A DNA stretch of 58,405 nucleotides, from contig JADLEG010000088.1 in assembly GCA_020846275.1 (NCBI GenBank), positions 1-58,405 of the forward strand. The letters run 5' to 3'. The notes beneath the pieces were generated by a model that was not told where the DNA came from, did not search any database, and saw only the letters and a list, made by a program, of their open reading frames with translations. This DNA is from Alphaproteobacteria bacterium. Its GTDB lineage: Bacteria > Pseudomonadota > Alphaproteobacteria > JAEULC01. Every line of letters starts with the position of its first letter. Position 1 is the first letter of the stretch. Both the position numbers and the translations under genes were made by a program. Of the stretch, positions 45,135 to 53,860 are shown one piece after another.

Positions 45135-45950
45135 ATGGGACTGCCCCGCCGCCTTTGGCAGGAGATGACGACCGAGGACTTCGCGGCGATGCCGGCCGAC
45201 CGGGTGGTCGCCGTGCTGCCGGTGGCGGCGATCGAGCAGCACGGCCCCCATTTGCCGGTGGTCGTCGATGCCTGCATCGTGGACGGCATCGTTGCCCGCG
45301 CGCTGGAGCTTATGCCGGCCGATCTGCCGGTCACGGTGCTTCCCACGCAGGCGGTGGGGAAGAGCAACGAGCACCTGGCCTTTCCCGGCACGCTAACCCT
45401 GTCGGCCGAGACCCTGGCGCGTCTGTGGACCGAGATCGGCGAGTCGGTCCACCGGGCGGGGGTGCGCAAGCTGGTGCTGTTCAACAGCCATGGCGGCCAG
45501 CCGCAGGTGATGGAGATCGTGGCGCGCGAGCTGCGCGTGCGCCTGGGCATGATCGCCGTGGCGGCGAACTGGTATTCCTTCGGCGTCCCGGACGGGCTGT
45601 TCCCGGCCGACGAGCTGCGGCACGGCATCCATGGCGGATCGGTCGAGACTTCGATGATGATGCATCTGCGCCCCGACCTGGTCCGTCGCGACAAGCTGCG
45701 CAAGTTCGAATCCTTGGGCCAGCACATGGCGAAGGACTACCGGCTGCTCGGCCCCACCGGCACGGCCAGGCTGGCCTGGCAGACGCAGGACCTCAATCCC
45801 GCGGGGGCCTGCGGCGACGCTACCGACGCCGATGCCGGGCGCGGCGCCAAGGTCGTGGATCACGCGGCGCGGCAGTTCGTGGCGCTGCTGGAGGAGGCCC
45901 ACCGCCTGCCGCTGTCGACGCTGCGCACGCGCGATGCGGCGCCGACATGA
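45135..45950 (+). CDS. Creatininase family amidohydrolase
   Basis: 271 residues. Metal-binding landmarks: AAIEQHGPHLPVVVDACIVD (Glu, His, Asp), FNSHGGQPQ (His) and HGGSVETSMMMHL (Glu). Family members hydrolyse cyclic or linear amides such as creatinine, formamides of pyrimidine or mycofactocin intermediates. Nineteen bases after the Rid gene with GGAGG upstream. The substrate is unknown; neighbours point to a nitrogen heterocycle. Confidence 0.9.
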   Translation: MGLPRRLWQEMTTEDFAAMPADRVVAVLPVAAIEQHGPHLPVVVDACIVDGIVARALELMPADLPVTVLPTQAVGKSNEHLAFPGTLTLSAETLARLWTEIGESVHRAGVRKLVLFNSHGGQPQVMEIVARELRVRLGMIAVAANWYSFGVPDGLFPADELRHGIHGGSVETSMMMHLRPDLVRRDKLRKFESLGQHMAKDYRLLGPTGTARLAWQTQDLNPAGACGDATDADAGRGAKVVDHAARQFVALLEEAHRLPLSTLRTRDAAPT

Positions 45951-45988
45951 GGCTGTAACCGCATCCGTTCAGGATCGAGGCATCCAGG

Positions 45989-46017
45989 TTGCCAAGCCTT
46001 CCCGGGACGGCATAAGG
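45989..46017 (+). promoter_or_regulatory. Candidate promoter ahead of importer 5
   Basis: TTGCCA (45989-45994), then CATAAG at 46011-46016 (16-bp spacing). Matches are five and four of six. It lies in the 130-bp gap after the creatininase gene, about 65 bp before the binding-protein start. Confidence 0.4.
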
Positions 46018-46020
46018 TTT

Positions 46021-46041
46021 GCTTCACTGACGTAATGAAGC
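46021..46041. promoter_or_regulatory. Inverted repeat GCTTCA-N9-TGAAGC
   Basis: Perfect 6-bp arms around nine bases, just downstream of the candidate -10 element. It could be an operator overlapping the transcription start or a small 5' hairpin in the importer mRNA. Confidence 0.35.
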
Positions 46042-46081
46042 CCCGGGGCGCCGGGCGGTTGAAATGATGGGGGAAGTGGGC

Positions 46082-47083
46082 ATGACGGGACGGGTGTTCG
46101 CTTCGGCGGCGGCGCTGGCAGGATTGGCGATGGCCGCGCCGGCCATCGCGCAGGACAAGGTGACCTTCGCCACCAACTGGAAGGCCGAGGCCGAGCATGG
46201 CGGGTACTACCAGGCGCTCGCCGACGGCACGTTCAAGAAATACAACCTCGACGTCACCATCCGTCCGGGCGGCCCGCAGAGCAACGAGCGCGCCTTGCTG
46301 CCCGCCGGCCGCATTGAGTTCCTGATGGGCGGCAACATGATTCAGGCGTTCAGCGCGGTGAAGGAGGGGATCCCGACCAAGGTCGTGGCGGCGGGGATGC
46401 AGAAGGATCCCCAGTGCTTCATGACCCATCCCGGACAGGGCTTCGACACGTTCGAGTCGCTGAAGAAGACGACACTGCTGGTGGGCAAGGGCGGCTTCGC
46501 CAGCTTCTATCAGTGGATGATCGCGGAGTACGGGTTCACCGAGGGCCAGGTGAAGCCCTACACGTTCAACGCCGCGCCGTTCCTGGCCGACAAGAAGCTG
46601 GCGCAGCAGGGCTACGTGACGGCCGAGCCGTTCGAGGTGGAGCGCCAGGGCAAGTTCAAGCCGAACATCTTCCTGCTCGCCGACAACGGCTTCGACACCT
46701 ACGCGACGACGGTCGAAACGCGCAACGACATCATCGAGAAGAACCCGGACATGGTCCAGCGCTTCGTCGATGCGACGGCGATCGGCTGGTACAATTACCT
46801 CTACGGGGACAACAAAGCCGCGAACGGAATGATCAAGAAAGACAACCCCGAGATGGACGATGCCCAGATCGCCTTCTCGATCGCCAAGATGAAGGAATAC
46901 GGCATCATCGACTCGGGCGACACGCTGAAGCTCGGCATCAATGCGATGACCGATGCGCGGCAGAAGAGCTTCTACGACAAGATGGTGAAGGCCAAGGTCG
47001 TCGACGCCGGGCTGGACTACAAGAAGGCTTACACGCTGCAATTCGTGAACAAGGGTGTCGGCCTCAATCTCCGCAAGCCCTAG
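46082..47083 (+). CDS. NMT1/THI5-like ABC importer substrate-binding protein, importer 5
   Basis: 333 residues. The start at 46082 (MTGRVFASAAALAGLAMAA) has GGGGGAAG seven bases upstream and gives a clean signal peptide ending at AIAQ; ATG at 46064 would add six residues. Mature protein: VTFATNWKAEAEHGGYYQAL and GLDVTIRPGGPQ-like text (YNLDVTIRPGGPQSNERALL), typical of ThiY/NMT1-type binding proteins for pyrimidines, sulfonates or riboflavin-type ligands. Confidence 0.9.
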   Translation: MTGRVFASAAALAGLAMAAPAIAQDKVTFATNWKAEAEHGGYYQALADGTFKKYNLDVTIRPGGPQSNERALLPAGRIEFLMGGNMIQAFSAVKEGIPTKVVAAGMQKDPQCFMTHPGQGFDTFESLKKTTLLVGKGGFASFYQWMIAEYGFTEGQVKPYTFNAAPFLADKKLAQQGYVTAEPFEVERQGKFKPNIFLLADNGFDTYATTVETRNDIIEKNPDMVQRFVDATAIGWYNYLYGDNKAANGMIKKDNPEMDDAQIAFSIAKMKEYGIIDSGDTLKLGINAMTDARQKSFYDKMVKAKVVDAGLDYKKAYTLQFVNKGVGLNLRKP

Positions 47084-47876
47084 CCCGCGGACCAGCCCGG
47101 CGCCGTCACGCCCGGTGGCCCCACCCTTGGTGCGCCTGCGCGGCGTCGCCAAGCGCTTCGGCAACGGGGTGCTGGCGCTGCAGGGGCTCGACCTCGACAT
47201 CGCCGAGCACGAGTTCCTGAGCCTGCTCGGGCCGTCGGGGTGCGGCAAGAGCACGGCGCTGCGGCTGGTCGCGGGGCTGGGCGGCATCAGCGGCGGGACG
47301 ATCGAATGGGGCGCCGCGCATGGCGCGCGCGATATCGGCTTCGTGTTCCAGGAGCCGACCTTGATGCCCTGGGCGACCGTGTTCGACAATGTCTACCTGC
47401 CGCTGCGCCTGCAAGGCATCGGCCGGCGGGACGCCGCCGGCGACGTCGCCGCGACCCTGGCCATGGTCGGGCTCGGCGGGTTCGAGAAGGCCTTTCCGCG
47501 CGAATTGTCCGGCGGCATGAAGATGCGCGTGTCGATCGCCCGCGCGCTGGTGACCAAGCCGCGCCTGCTGCTGATGGACGAGCCCTTCGCGGCGCTGGAC
47601 GAGATCACGCGCATCAAGCTCAACAACGACCTGCTGGAGCTGTGGCGCAAGCAGAGTTGGACGGTGGTATTCGTCACGCACAGCGTCTACGAATCCGCCT
47701 ACCTGTCGAGCCGCATCGTCGTGATGGCGCCGCGGCCCGGACGGGTGGTGGCCGAGCACCACGTCGACGTGCCCTATCCGCGCGACGAGGAATACCGCAC
47801 CTCCACGGTCTACAACGAGCAATGCCGCGTGGTGTCGCGCAGTCTGGCTGTGGCGATGCAGGAGCAGCCGGCATGA
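47055..47876 (+). CDS. ABC importer ATPase (SsuB/TauB/ThiZ-like), importer 5
   Basis: Up to 273 residues: Walker A GPSGCGKST, Q-loop VFQEPTLMPWATVFDNV, signature LSGGMKMRV, Walker B LLLMDEPFAALD, switch VTHSVYES. The listed GTG at 47055 overlaps the binding-protein gene by 29 bases; GTG at 47115 is an alternative that removes a Ser/Pro-rich leader. ATGA overlap with the permease. Confidence 0.88.
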   Translation: MSASISASPSPRTSPAPSRPVAPPLVRLRGVAKRFGNGVLALQGLDLDIAEHEFLSLLGPSGCGKSTALRLVAGLGGISGGTIEWGAAHGARDIGFVFQEPTLMPWATVFDNVYLPLRLQGIGRRDAAGDVAATLAMVGLGGFEKAFPRELSGGMKMRVSIARALVTKPRLLLMDEPFAALDEITRIKLNNDLLELWRKQSWTVVFVTHSVYESAYLSSRIVVMAPRPGRVVAEHHVDVPYPRDEEYRTSTVYNEQCRVVSRSLAVAMQEQPA

Positions 47877-48670
47877 GCGCGGAGGGCTTGGAGCGCGCGG
47901 CGCGCGTCGTGCTGCCGGCGGCGATCGCCGTGGTGGCGCTGACGGCCTGGGACCTCGTCGTGCGCCTGAACCAGATCCCGCCCTACATCCTGCCCGGACC
48001 GATGCTGGTCGCCGAGACGTTCTGGTCCGACTGGGGCACGCTGTGGCCGGCCTGGGTGGTGACGCTGCGCTTCACGCTGATGGCGCTGGCCGTCGCGGTG
48101 ATCGGCGGGGTGGGGCTGGCGCTGCTGTTCGCCCAGTCCAAGTGGATCGAGTTCAGTTTTTTTCCCTATGCCGTGATCCTGCAGGTCACGCCGCTGATCG
48201 CCATCGCGCCGCTTATCCTGATCTATGTCGAGAATACGCATGTCGCGCTGCTGATCTGCGCCTGGATCGTGGCGTTCTTCCCGATCCTTTCCAACACGAC
48301 CTTGGGGCTGAACAGCGCCGACCACAACCTGGTCAACCTGTTCCAGCTCTACGGCGCCAGCCGCTGGCAGGTCCTGCGCTATCTGCGCATTCCCTCGGCC
48401 ATGCCGTATTTCCTCGGCGGCCTGCGCATCGCCGGGGGGCTATCGCTGATCGGCTCGGTGGTCGCGGAGTTCGTGGCCGGCACCGCGGGCGAAGGCTCGG
48501 GCCTCGCCTACCGCATTCTCGAGGCCGGCTACCGGCTGAAGGTGCCGCGCCTGTTCGCCGCGCTGGCGATGATCTCGGCGACCGGCATCCTGATCTTCAT
48601 TTCCTTCAGCGCTCTGTCGCACCTCGTCCTGCGGCGTTGGCACGAGAGCGCCGTGAAGCGCGAGAACTGA
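47873..48670 (+). CDS. ABC importer permease (SsuC/ThiX-like), importer 5
   Basis: 265 residues, about six helices, with the EAA-type loop NLFQLYGASRWQVLRYLRIPS and GGLRIAGGLSLIGSVVAEFV. This is the single-permease NMT1-type arrangement, presumably a homodimer. Two bases separate it from the deaminase-like gene, tying transport to that reaction. Confidence 0.9.
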   Translation: MSAEGLERAARVVLPAAIAVVALTAWDLVVRLNQIPPYILPGPMLVAETFWSDWGTLWPAWVVTLRFTLMALAVAVIGGVGLALLFAQSKWIEFSFFPYAVILQVTPLIAIAPLILIYVENTHVALLICAWIVAFFPILSNTTLGLNSADHNLVNLFQLYGASRWQVLRYLRIPSAMPYFLGGLRIAGGLSLIGSVVAEFVAGTAGEGSGLAYRILEAGYRLKVPRLFAALAMISATGILIFISFSALSHLVLRRWHESAVKREN

Positions 48671-48672
48671 CC

Positions 48673-49986
48673 ATGGAGCCTTGGCCGCCGCGCCTGCCCG
48701 AGGGCGGCACGCTGCTGCTTGCCGGCGCGGCCGTGCCGGCCTGCCTGGTCGACGGCGCGCCGCCCGAGGCGCGGCCCGACCGCGACGGCCTGCTGCGCCT
48801 GGACGTCGCGATTGATGGTGGCCGGATCGCGGCAATCCGGGCCGCTTCGTCGCCGGCGGGACAGGCGGACATCGACCTGGCCGGCGGCCAGGTATGGCCC
48901 TGCTTCGTCGACCTGCATACCCACCTCGACAAGGGCCATATCTGGCCGCGTGCCGAGAACCCGGACGGCACGTTCGACGGCGCGATCAACGCGGTGCTGC
49001 GCGACCGCGAGACCAACTGGTCGGCCGAGGACGTGGCGGCCCGGATGGACTGGAGCCTGCGGGCCTCCTACGCCCACGGCACGGCCGCGATCCGCACGCA
49101 TATCGACTCGCAGCAACCGCAGGCCGCGGTCTCCTGGCCGGTCTTCGCCGCGATGCGCGAGAGATGGCGGGGGCGGATCGAATTGCAGGCCGTCACGATC
49201 ATCATGGTGGAGAACCTGGCCGGGCCCTATGGCGATGAACTCGCCGACCTGGTGGCGCGGCATGGCGGATTGCTCGGCGGCGTCGCCGCGCAATCGCCTG
49301 CGCTCGACCGGCACCTTGACCGTGTCTTTGCCCTGGCCGCCGTGCGCGGCCTCGACCTCGATTTCCATGCCGACGAAAGCGACAATCCGCAGGGGATGGG
49401 CCTGCGGGCGATCGCCGAGGCGAAGCTGCGGCACCGCTTCGCCGGCAAGGTGACGGTCGGCCATTGCTGCACCCTGGCCTTGCAGGCGCCGGAGGAGGTT
49501 GACCGCACGCTCGATCTTGTGGCGCAGGCCGGCGTCTCGATCGTCAGCCTGCCGATGTGCAACCTGTACCTGCAGGACCGCGCCGGCGGCCGCACGCCGC
49601 GCTGGCGGGGCGTGACGCTGCTGCACGAGATGGCGGCGCGCGGCATTCCCGTGTCGGTGGCCAGCGACAATTGCCGCGACCCCTTCTACGGGTACGGCGA
49701 CCACGACGGGCTTGAGGTCTTCACCCAGGCCGCGCGCATCGCCCAGCTCGACCGCCCGGTCGGCGCCTGGCCGGCGGCGGTGACCCGCACGCCCGCCGAT
49801 GTCATGGGGCTGGCGCAGCACGGCCGCATTGCCGTCGGCGGCCCGGCGGACTTGGTTCTGTTCGACGCGCGGGGCTACAGCGAGCTCTTGTCCCGGCCCC
49901 AGGCCGACCGGCTCGTGCTGCGCAACGGCCGCCCGATCGACACGCGCCTGCCGAGCTACCGCGAGCTGGACCGGCTATTCGCATGA
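48673..49986 (+). CDS. Cytosine deaminase-like metal-dependent hydrolase
   Basis: 437 residues, amidohydrolase superfamily. Metal and catalytic motifs: VDLHTHLDKGH (HxH), DFHADESDN (His), VTVGHCCTL (His) and VASDNCRDPFYGYGDHDGL (Asp), all present. The layout matches CodA-type deaminases of cytosine, isocytosine or creatinine. Coupled to importer 5, it likely deaminates the imported ring compound. It overlaps the next gene by ATGA. Confidence 0.88.
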   Translation: MEPWPPRLPEGGTLLLAGAAVPACLVDGAPPEARPDRDGLLRLDVAIDGGRIAAIRAASSPAGQADIDLAGGQVWPCFVDLHTHLDKGHIWPRAENPDGTFDGAINAVLRDRETNWSAEDVAARMDWSLRASYAHGTAAIRTHIDSQQPQAAVSWPVFAAMRERWRGRIELQAVTIIMVENLAGPYGDELADLVARHGGLLGGVAAQSPALDRHLDRVFALAAVRGLDLDFHADESDNPQGMGLRAIAEAKLRHRFAGKVTVGHCCTLALQAPEEVDRTLDLVAQAGVSIVSLPMCNLYLQDRAGGRTPRWRGVTLLHEMAARGIPVSVASDNCRDPFYGYGDHDGLEVFTQAARIAQLDRPVGAWPAAVTRTPADVMGLAQHGRIAVGGPADLVLFDARGYSELLSRPQADRLVLRNGRPIDTRLPSYRELDRLFA

Positions 49987-51383
49987 GCGACATCGACGCC
50001 CTGCTGCGCGACCTTGGCGCGATCCGGACCATCGTCGACCGCGCGCAGGTGAAGCTGCGCAGCCGCGATTTCTACTGGTATAGCCCGATCCTGAAGAAGC
50101 GGCTCAAGGATGTGACCGCGGAGCTGGTCGTCCTGCCGGCGAGCGAGGCGGAGCTGGTCGAAACCTTGCGGGCCTGCCATGCGCGGCGCGTGCCGGTGAC
50201 GCCGCGCGGGGCCGGCACCGGAAACTACGGCCAGGCCATGCCGCTGCGCGGCGGGGTGGTGCTGGACCTGTCGTTGTTGACGTCGGCTCGCCTGATCGAG
50301 CATGGGCTGGTACGCGCGGCGGCGGGGGCCAAGCTCAGCGATATCGACCAGCAGGCGCGTGCCGAGGCGGGGCTGGAGATGCGCATGCATCCCAGCACCT
50401 GGCGGACTGCGACGATTGGCGGATTCATCTGCGGCGGATCGGGCGGGGTCGGCTCGGCCACCTGGGGCGGGCTGCGCGACCGCGGCAACGTGACGGGGCT
50501 GCGCCTGCTCACCATGGAGAAGCATCCGCGCGCCCTGGAACTGCGCGGCGACGACGTGCAGAAGGCGATCCATGCCTACGGCACTACCGGCATCGTGACG
50601 GAGGTCGAGATGCCGCTTGCCACCGCTCACGCCTGGGTCGATTTCGTCGTCGGTTTCGAGGACTTCGCCGCCGCCGCGCGGTTCGGCCATGTGCTGACCG
50701 GCCAGGACGCGCTGTTGAAGAAGCTCGTCACGCCGATCGCCGCGCCGATCCCGCAGCTCTATTTCCGGCCGATGAAGGACCTGGTGCCGGCGGGGCACGC
50801 GATCGTGCTGGCGATGATCGCGCCGCAGGCGACGCAGGCGTTCGAGGCCCTGCTGGCGGGCTGGCGCGCGACGATCCTCTATCGCGGCGACCGCGCCGGC
50901 GCATCGGCGCTGCCGCCGATCTACGAATTCAGCTGGAACCACACGACGCTGCAGGCGCTTAAGGTGGATCGGACGATCACCTACGATCAGGTGCTGTATC
51001 CGGCGCCGGGGCATCTCGACCGCGTCGCCCGGCTCTATCGGGACCTTGGCAGCGACGTCATGCATCATCTCGAGTTCGTGCGCTTCGATGGCCAGGTCGG
51101 CTGCTTCGGCCTGCCGCTGATCCGCTTCACGGACGCCGCCCGCCTGGCGGCGATCGATGCCGGCTTCGCCGCGGAAGGCTGCCCCACCTACAACCCGCAC
51201 GCCTTCACGCTGGAGGAGGGCGGCATGAAGAAGGTCGATCCGGTCCAGCTTGCCTTCAAGCGCGAGACCGACCCCGACGGGCTGCTCAATCCGGGCAAGA
51301 TGATCGCCTTCGAGCGCCCGGACTACGACGGCGCCGCCGCGCAGTCCCACCTGTTCCCCGCCGCCCGTGCGGACGTGCGCTAG
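49983..51383 (+). CDS. FAD-linked oxidase (GlcD/VAO-type flavoprotein)
   Basis: 466 residues. PP-loop region RRVPVTPRGAGTGNYGQAMP, TATIGGFICGGSGGVGSATW and the C-terminal DPDGLLNPGKMI identify the FAD_binding_4 family of (S)-2-hydroxyacid or related oxidases. It lacks the Fe-S extension of some relatives. Translationally coupled to the deaminase-like gene. Probable oxidation of a hydroxy or ring intermediate. Confidence 0.88.
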   Translation: MSDIDALLRDLGAIRTIVDRAQVKLRSRDFYWYSPILKKRLKDVTAELVVLPASEAELVETLRACHARRVPVTPRGAGTGNYGQAMPLRGGVVLDLSLLTSARLIEHGLVRAAAGAKLSDIDQQARAEAGLEMRMHPSTWRTATIGGFICGGSGGVGSATWGGLRDRGNVTGLRLLTMEKHPRALELRGDDVQKAIHAYGTTGIVTEVEMPLATAHAWVDFVVGFEDFAAAARFGHVLTGQDALLKKLVTPIAAPIPQLYFRPMKDLVPAGHAIVLAMIAPQATQAFEALLAGWRATILYRGDRAGASALPPIYEFSWNHTTLQALKVDRTITYDQVLYPAPGHLDRVARLYRDLGSDVMHHLEFVRFDGQVGCFGLPLIRFTDAARLAAIDAGFAAEGCPTYNPHAFTLEEGGMKKVDPVQLAFKRETDPDGLLNPGKMIAFERPDYDGAAAQSHLFPAARADVR

Positions 51384-51390
51384 GGCACCC

Positions 51391-51975
51391 ATGCGCTGCC
51401 TGGTGATCCACGCCCATCCGGTCGAGACCTCCTACGGCGCGGCGCTGCGCGATTGCGTGATGACGACATTGACGCAGGCCGGTCACGAGGTGCGGCTGAT
51501 CGATCTCTATGCCGAGGGGTTCGAGCCGGCGCTCTCGCGGGCGGAGCGGCTCGCCTACCATAAGCCGGGCGAGAACGAGCGGAACGTCGAGCGGCATATC
51601 GCGCACCTCAAGTGGGCGCAGGCGATGGTGTTCGTCTATCCGACCTGGTGGTACGGGCTTCCCGCGATCCTGAAAGGGTGGTTCGACCGCGTCTGGCTGC
51701 CGCATGTCACCTTCACCCTTCCCGCGCAGGGACGCATACGGGGGCTGATGGACAACGTGGTCCGGCTGGTGATCGTCACCACGGCGGGAGCGTCATGGCC
51801 CTGGCTCACGCTGATGGGCAATCCGGGGCGCCATACGATCATGCGCGGGGTCAGGGCGCTGTGCCATCTGCGTTGCCGGCGAATCTGGCTCGCTCATTAC
51901 AGCATCGACCAATCCACGCCGGACTCCCGTGCCGCCTTCCTGGCGCGCGTTGCCGGCCGGCTTTCCGCGCTCTGA
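51391..51975 (+). CDS. NAD(P)H-dependent flavodoxin-fold oxidoreductase (MdaB/KefF-like)
   Basis: 194 residues: MRCLVIHAHPVETSYGAALR, QAMVFVYPTWWYGLPAILKG and WFDRVWLPHVTF are signatures of the flavodoxin_2/NQO1 family that reduces quinones or nitro/azo compounds with FMN or FAD. The ATG at 51391 gives the canonical N-terminus at once; the longer frame into the previous stop region is rejected. Three bases before the phosphoesterase. Confidence 0.9.
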   Translation: MRCLVIHAHPVETSYGAALRDCVMTTLTQAGHEVRLIDLYAEGFEPALSRAERLAYHKPGENERNVERHIAHLKWAQAMVFVYPTWWYGLPAILKGWFDRVWLPHVTFTLPAQGRIRGLMDNVVRLVIVTTAGASWPWLTLMGNPGRHTIMRGVRALCHLRCRRIWLAHYSIDQSTPDSRAAFLARVAGRLSAL

Positions 51976-51978
51976 GGC

Positions 51979-53838
51979 ATGGCGGACCGGGTGCTGCAGG
52001 GCAGGAAGGGCAAGCCGAACCCGGCGGGGGCGCTGGACGCGCTTTACCTGCTCGATGGCGACGGCCGGCTGGGGCCGATCGCCCGGCTGGACGGGGCACT
52101 GCCGCCGGCAAGCCTTGCACCGGGCACGGTGCGCCGGCTGCGGCTCTTCCACTTCAACGACCTGCATCACCACCTGACCCTGACCGGCAAGCCGGGCGGC
52201 GACGTGCCGGTGCTGGCCCAGATCGTCCACCGCTATCGCCAAGCCCGCGCTGCGGCTGGCGATGACGAGATCGTACTGCTGGTCAGCGGCGGCGACGACC
52301 ACACCGGAACGGCGCTCGACGAACTTCTCGGCTGGCAGGCCGATGAGCTGATCGTCGACCCGGCCTATGCCGCCTACAGCGCCGCGGGGGTCGATGCGGC
52401 GACCATGGGCAACCACGAGCTCGATCGCGGGGCGGCGGTGCTGCGCGCGGGCATTCGCGCCTCGGCACGCTTTCCGGTGCTGTCGGGCAATCTCTATGGC
52501 TCGCGCCACCTCGAGCCGGGGGCCGACTATCACCCGGCCGTCATCGCGGTGGCCAAGGGCCTGCGGATCGGCCTGCTGGGCCTGATCACCCCGGTGGACA
52601 CCCGCACGCATAGCGCAGGCGATCCCGACCTGTCCGTCGCGAGCCCGCTCGCGGTGCTGGCGAACCTGCTGCCGTCTCTCGCGGCCGCGACCGACTTCGT
52701 GGTGATCATGTCGCATTGCGGCTATGGCGCGGACAGCAACCTCGACGGCAAGGCCGGCGCGGCGCGCTACCTGGCGGAAGGCGACATCGCGATCGCGCGC
52801 GCCGCGGCGCGGCTCTCCGATCGCCCGATGCTGGTGCTGGGCGGGCACACGCATACCGTGCTCAACGCCGACGGGCTGGCGCCGGACAGCATCGTCGGCG
52901 GGGTGCCGATCGTGCAGGCCGGCGGCATGGGCAGCCATGTCGGCGAGGTCGACGCGACCTTGCGCGTCGGGATGCCGCGCGGCCGGGCAACGATCGATGC
53001 GCGGCTGCACCGTCTGGCGACGTACCCGGGCGAGGGGCGGCACGACGCCGGTTTCGAGGCCGAGACGATCGCGCCGCTGTTGGCGCAGGTCCGTACGCGC
53101 CTGGACGAAGTGGTCGCGCAATGCGACGGCGGCGACGACGTCTCGCCGGAGACGACGCTGCGGCTGCGCTATGCCGGCGAATGCGCGCTGGCCAACTTCA
53201 TCACCGACGCGATGGTCTCGCGCAGCGCCGAACTTCCCGGCGGGCCAGCCGAGATCGCAATCGTCAATTCCACGGCGATCGGCGCGGGCCTGATGCCCCA
53301 TGCTCCCGTGACCTTCCGACACTGGTACGGCGTCATCCCCTTCGCCGATTGCCTCCAGTTCGCCCGACTGTCGGGCGCCGACCTGATGGCGGTGATCGCG
53401 AACAATGCCGCGCGCATCGTCCGGCCCGAAGAACTGGCGCCGGGGCAGGGCGTCGATGTGCGCGGGTACGTCTCGCGCGGCTTCCTGCACTTCTCCGGCG
53501 GCGTGCGCTATGCGATCCGGCTGGGCCACAGCGCGGTCGAAGCATCCGTCGAGACAGCGACGGCGTTCGGGAAGCCGCTGGCGGCGCAACAGGACCGGCA
53601 GTTCCGGGTGCTCTTCACAAACTACCTGGGCGGCGGCGGCTACGGCGAAAGCTGGAACGGCGCGCTGATCGGCGGGGGGGTCGAAGGCCGGATACCCAGT
53701 CTCGACCTGCGGCCCTTCGCGTTGGGCGATACCGGGCTGGTCTTCCGCAACGAGATGCTGGCGCATCTGCGCGCCGTCGGCCGGATCGGGCCGGCGACCG
53801 GGGCCCGGCTGGACGGACGCCTGGCGATCCTGCCTTGA
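51979..53838 (+). CDS. 5'-nucleotidase/UDP-sugar-hydrolase-like metallophosphoesterase
   Basis: 619 residues. After an unusual 50-residue N-terminal segment come metallophosphoesterase motifs: FHFNDLHHHL, SGGDDHTGTALDELLG, MGNHELDRG, MSHCGYGADSN and LGGHTHTVLN. The C-terminal 5_nucleotid_C domain holds CALANFITDAMVSRS and FTNYLGGGGYG. No signal peptide is seen, although most relatives are periplasmic. Situated at the end of the heterocycle run, it may release phosphate from a nucleotide-like intermediate. Confidence 0.87.
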   Translation: MADRVLQGRKGKPNPAGALDALYLLDGDGRLGPIARLDGALPPASLAPGTVRRLRLFHFNDLHHHLTLTGKPGGDVPVLAQIVHRYRQARAAAGDDEIVLLVSGGDDHTGTALDELLGWQADELIVDPAYAAYSAAGVDAATMGNHELDRGAAVLRAGIRASARFPVLSGNLYGSRHLEPGADYHPAVIAVAKGLRIGLLGLITPVDTRTHSAGDPDLSVASPLAVLANLLPSLAAATDFVVIMSHCGYGADSNLDGKAGAARYLAEGDIAIARAAARLSDRPMLVLGGHTHTVLNADGLAPDSIVGGVPIVQAGGMGSHVGEVDATLRVGMPRGRATIDARLHRLATYPGEGRHDAGFEAETIAPLLAQVRTRLDEVVAQCDGGDDVSPETTLRLRYAGECALANFITDAMVSRSAELPGGPAEIAIVNSTAIGAGLMPHAPVTFRHWYGVIPFADCLQFARLSGADLMAVIANNAARIVRPEELAPGQGVDVRGYVSRGFLHFSGGVRYAIRLGHSAVEASVETATAFGKPLAAQQDRQFRVLFTNYLGGGGYGESWNGALIGGGVEGRIPSLDLRPFALGDTGLVFRNEMLAHLRAVGRIGPATGARLDGRLAILP

Positions 53839-53860
53839 GACTGGAGCGGCGGTCCGCCTT

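Noticed and set aside
45951..46081. Thiamine-type riboswitch before the NMT1/THI5-like importer
   Set aside because: The conserved TPP-element segments (CUGAGA and ACCUGAUC type) were not found in the gap; only a small dyad is visible.
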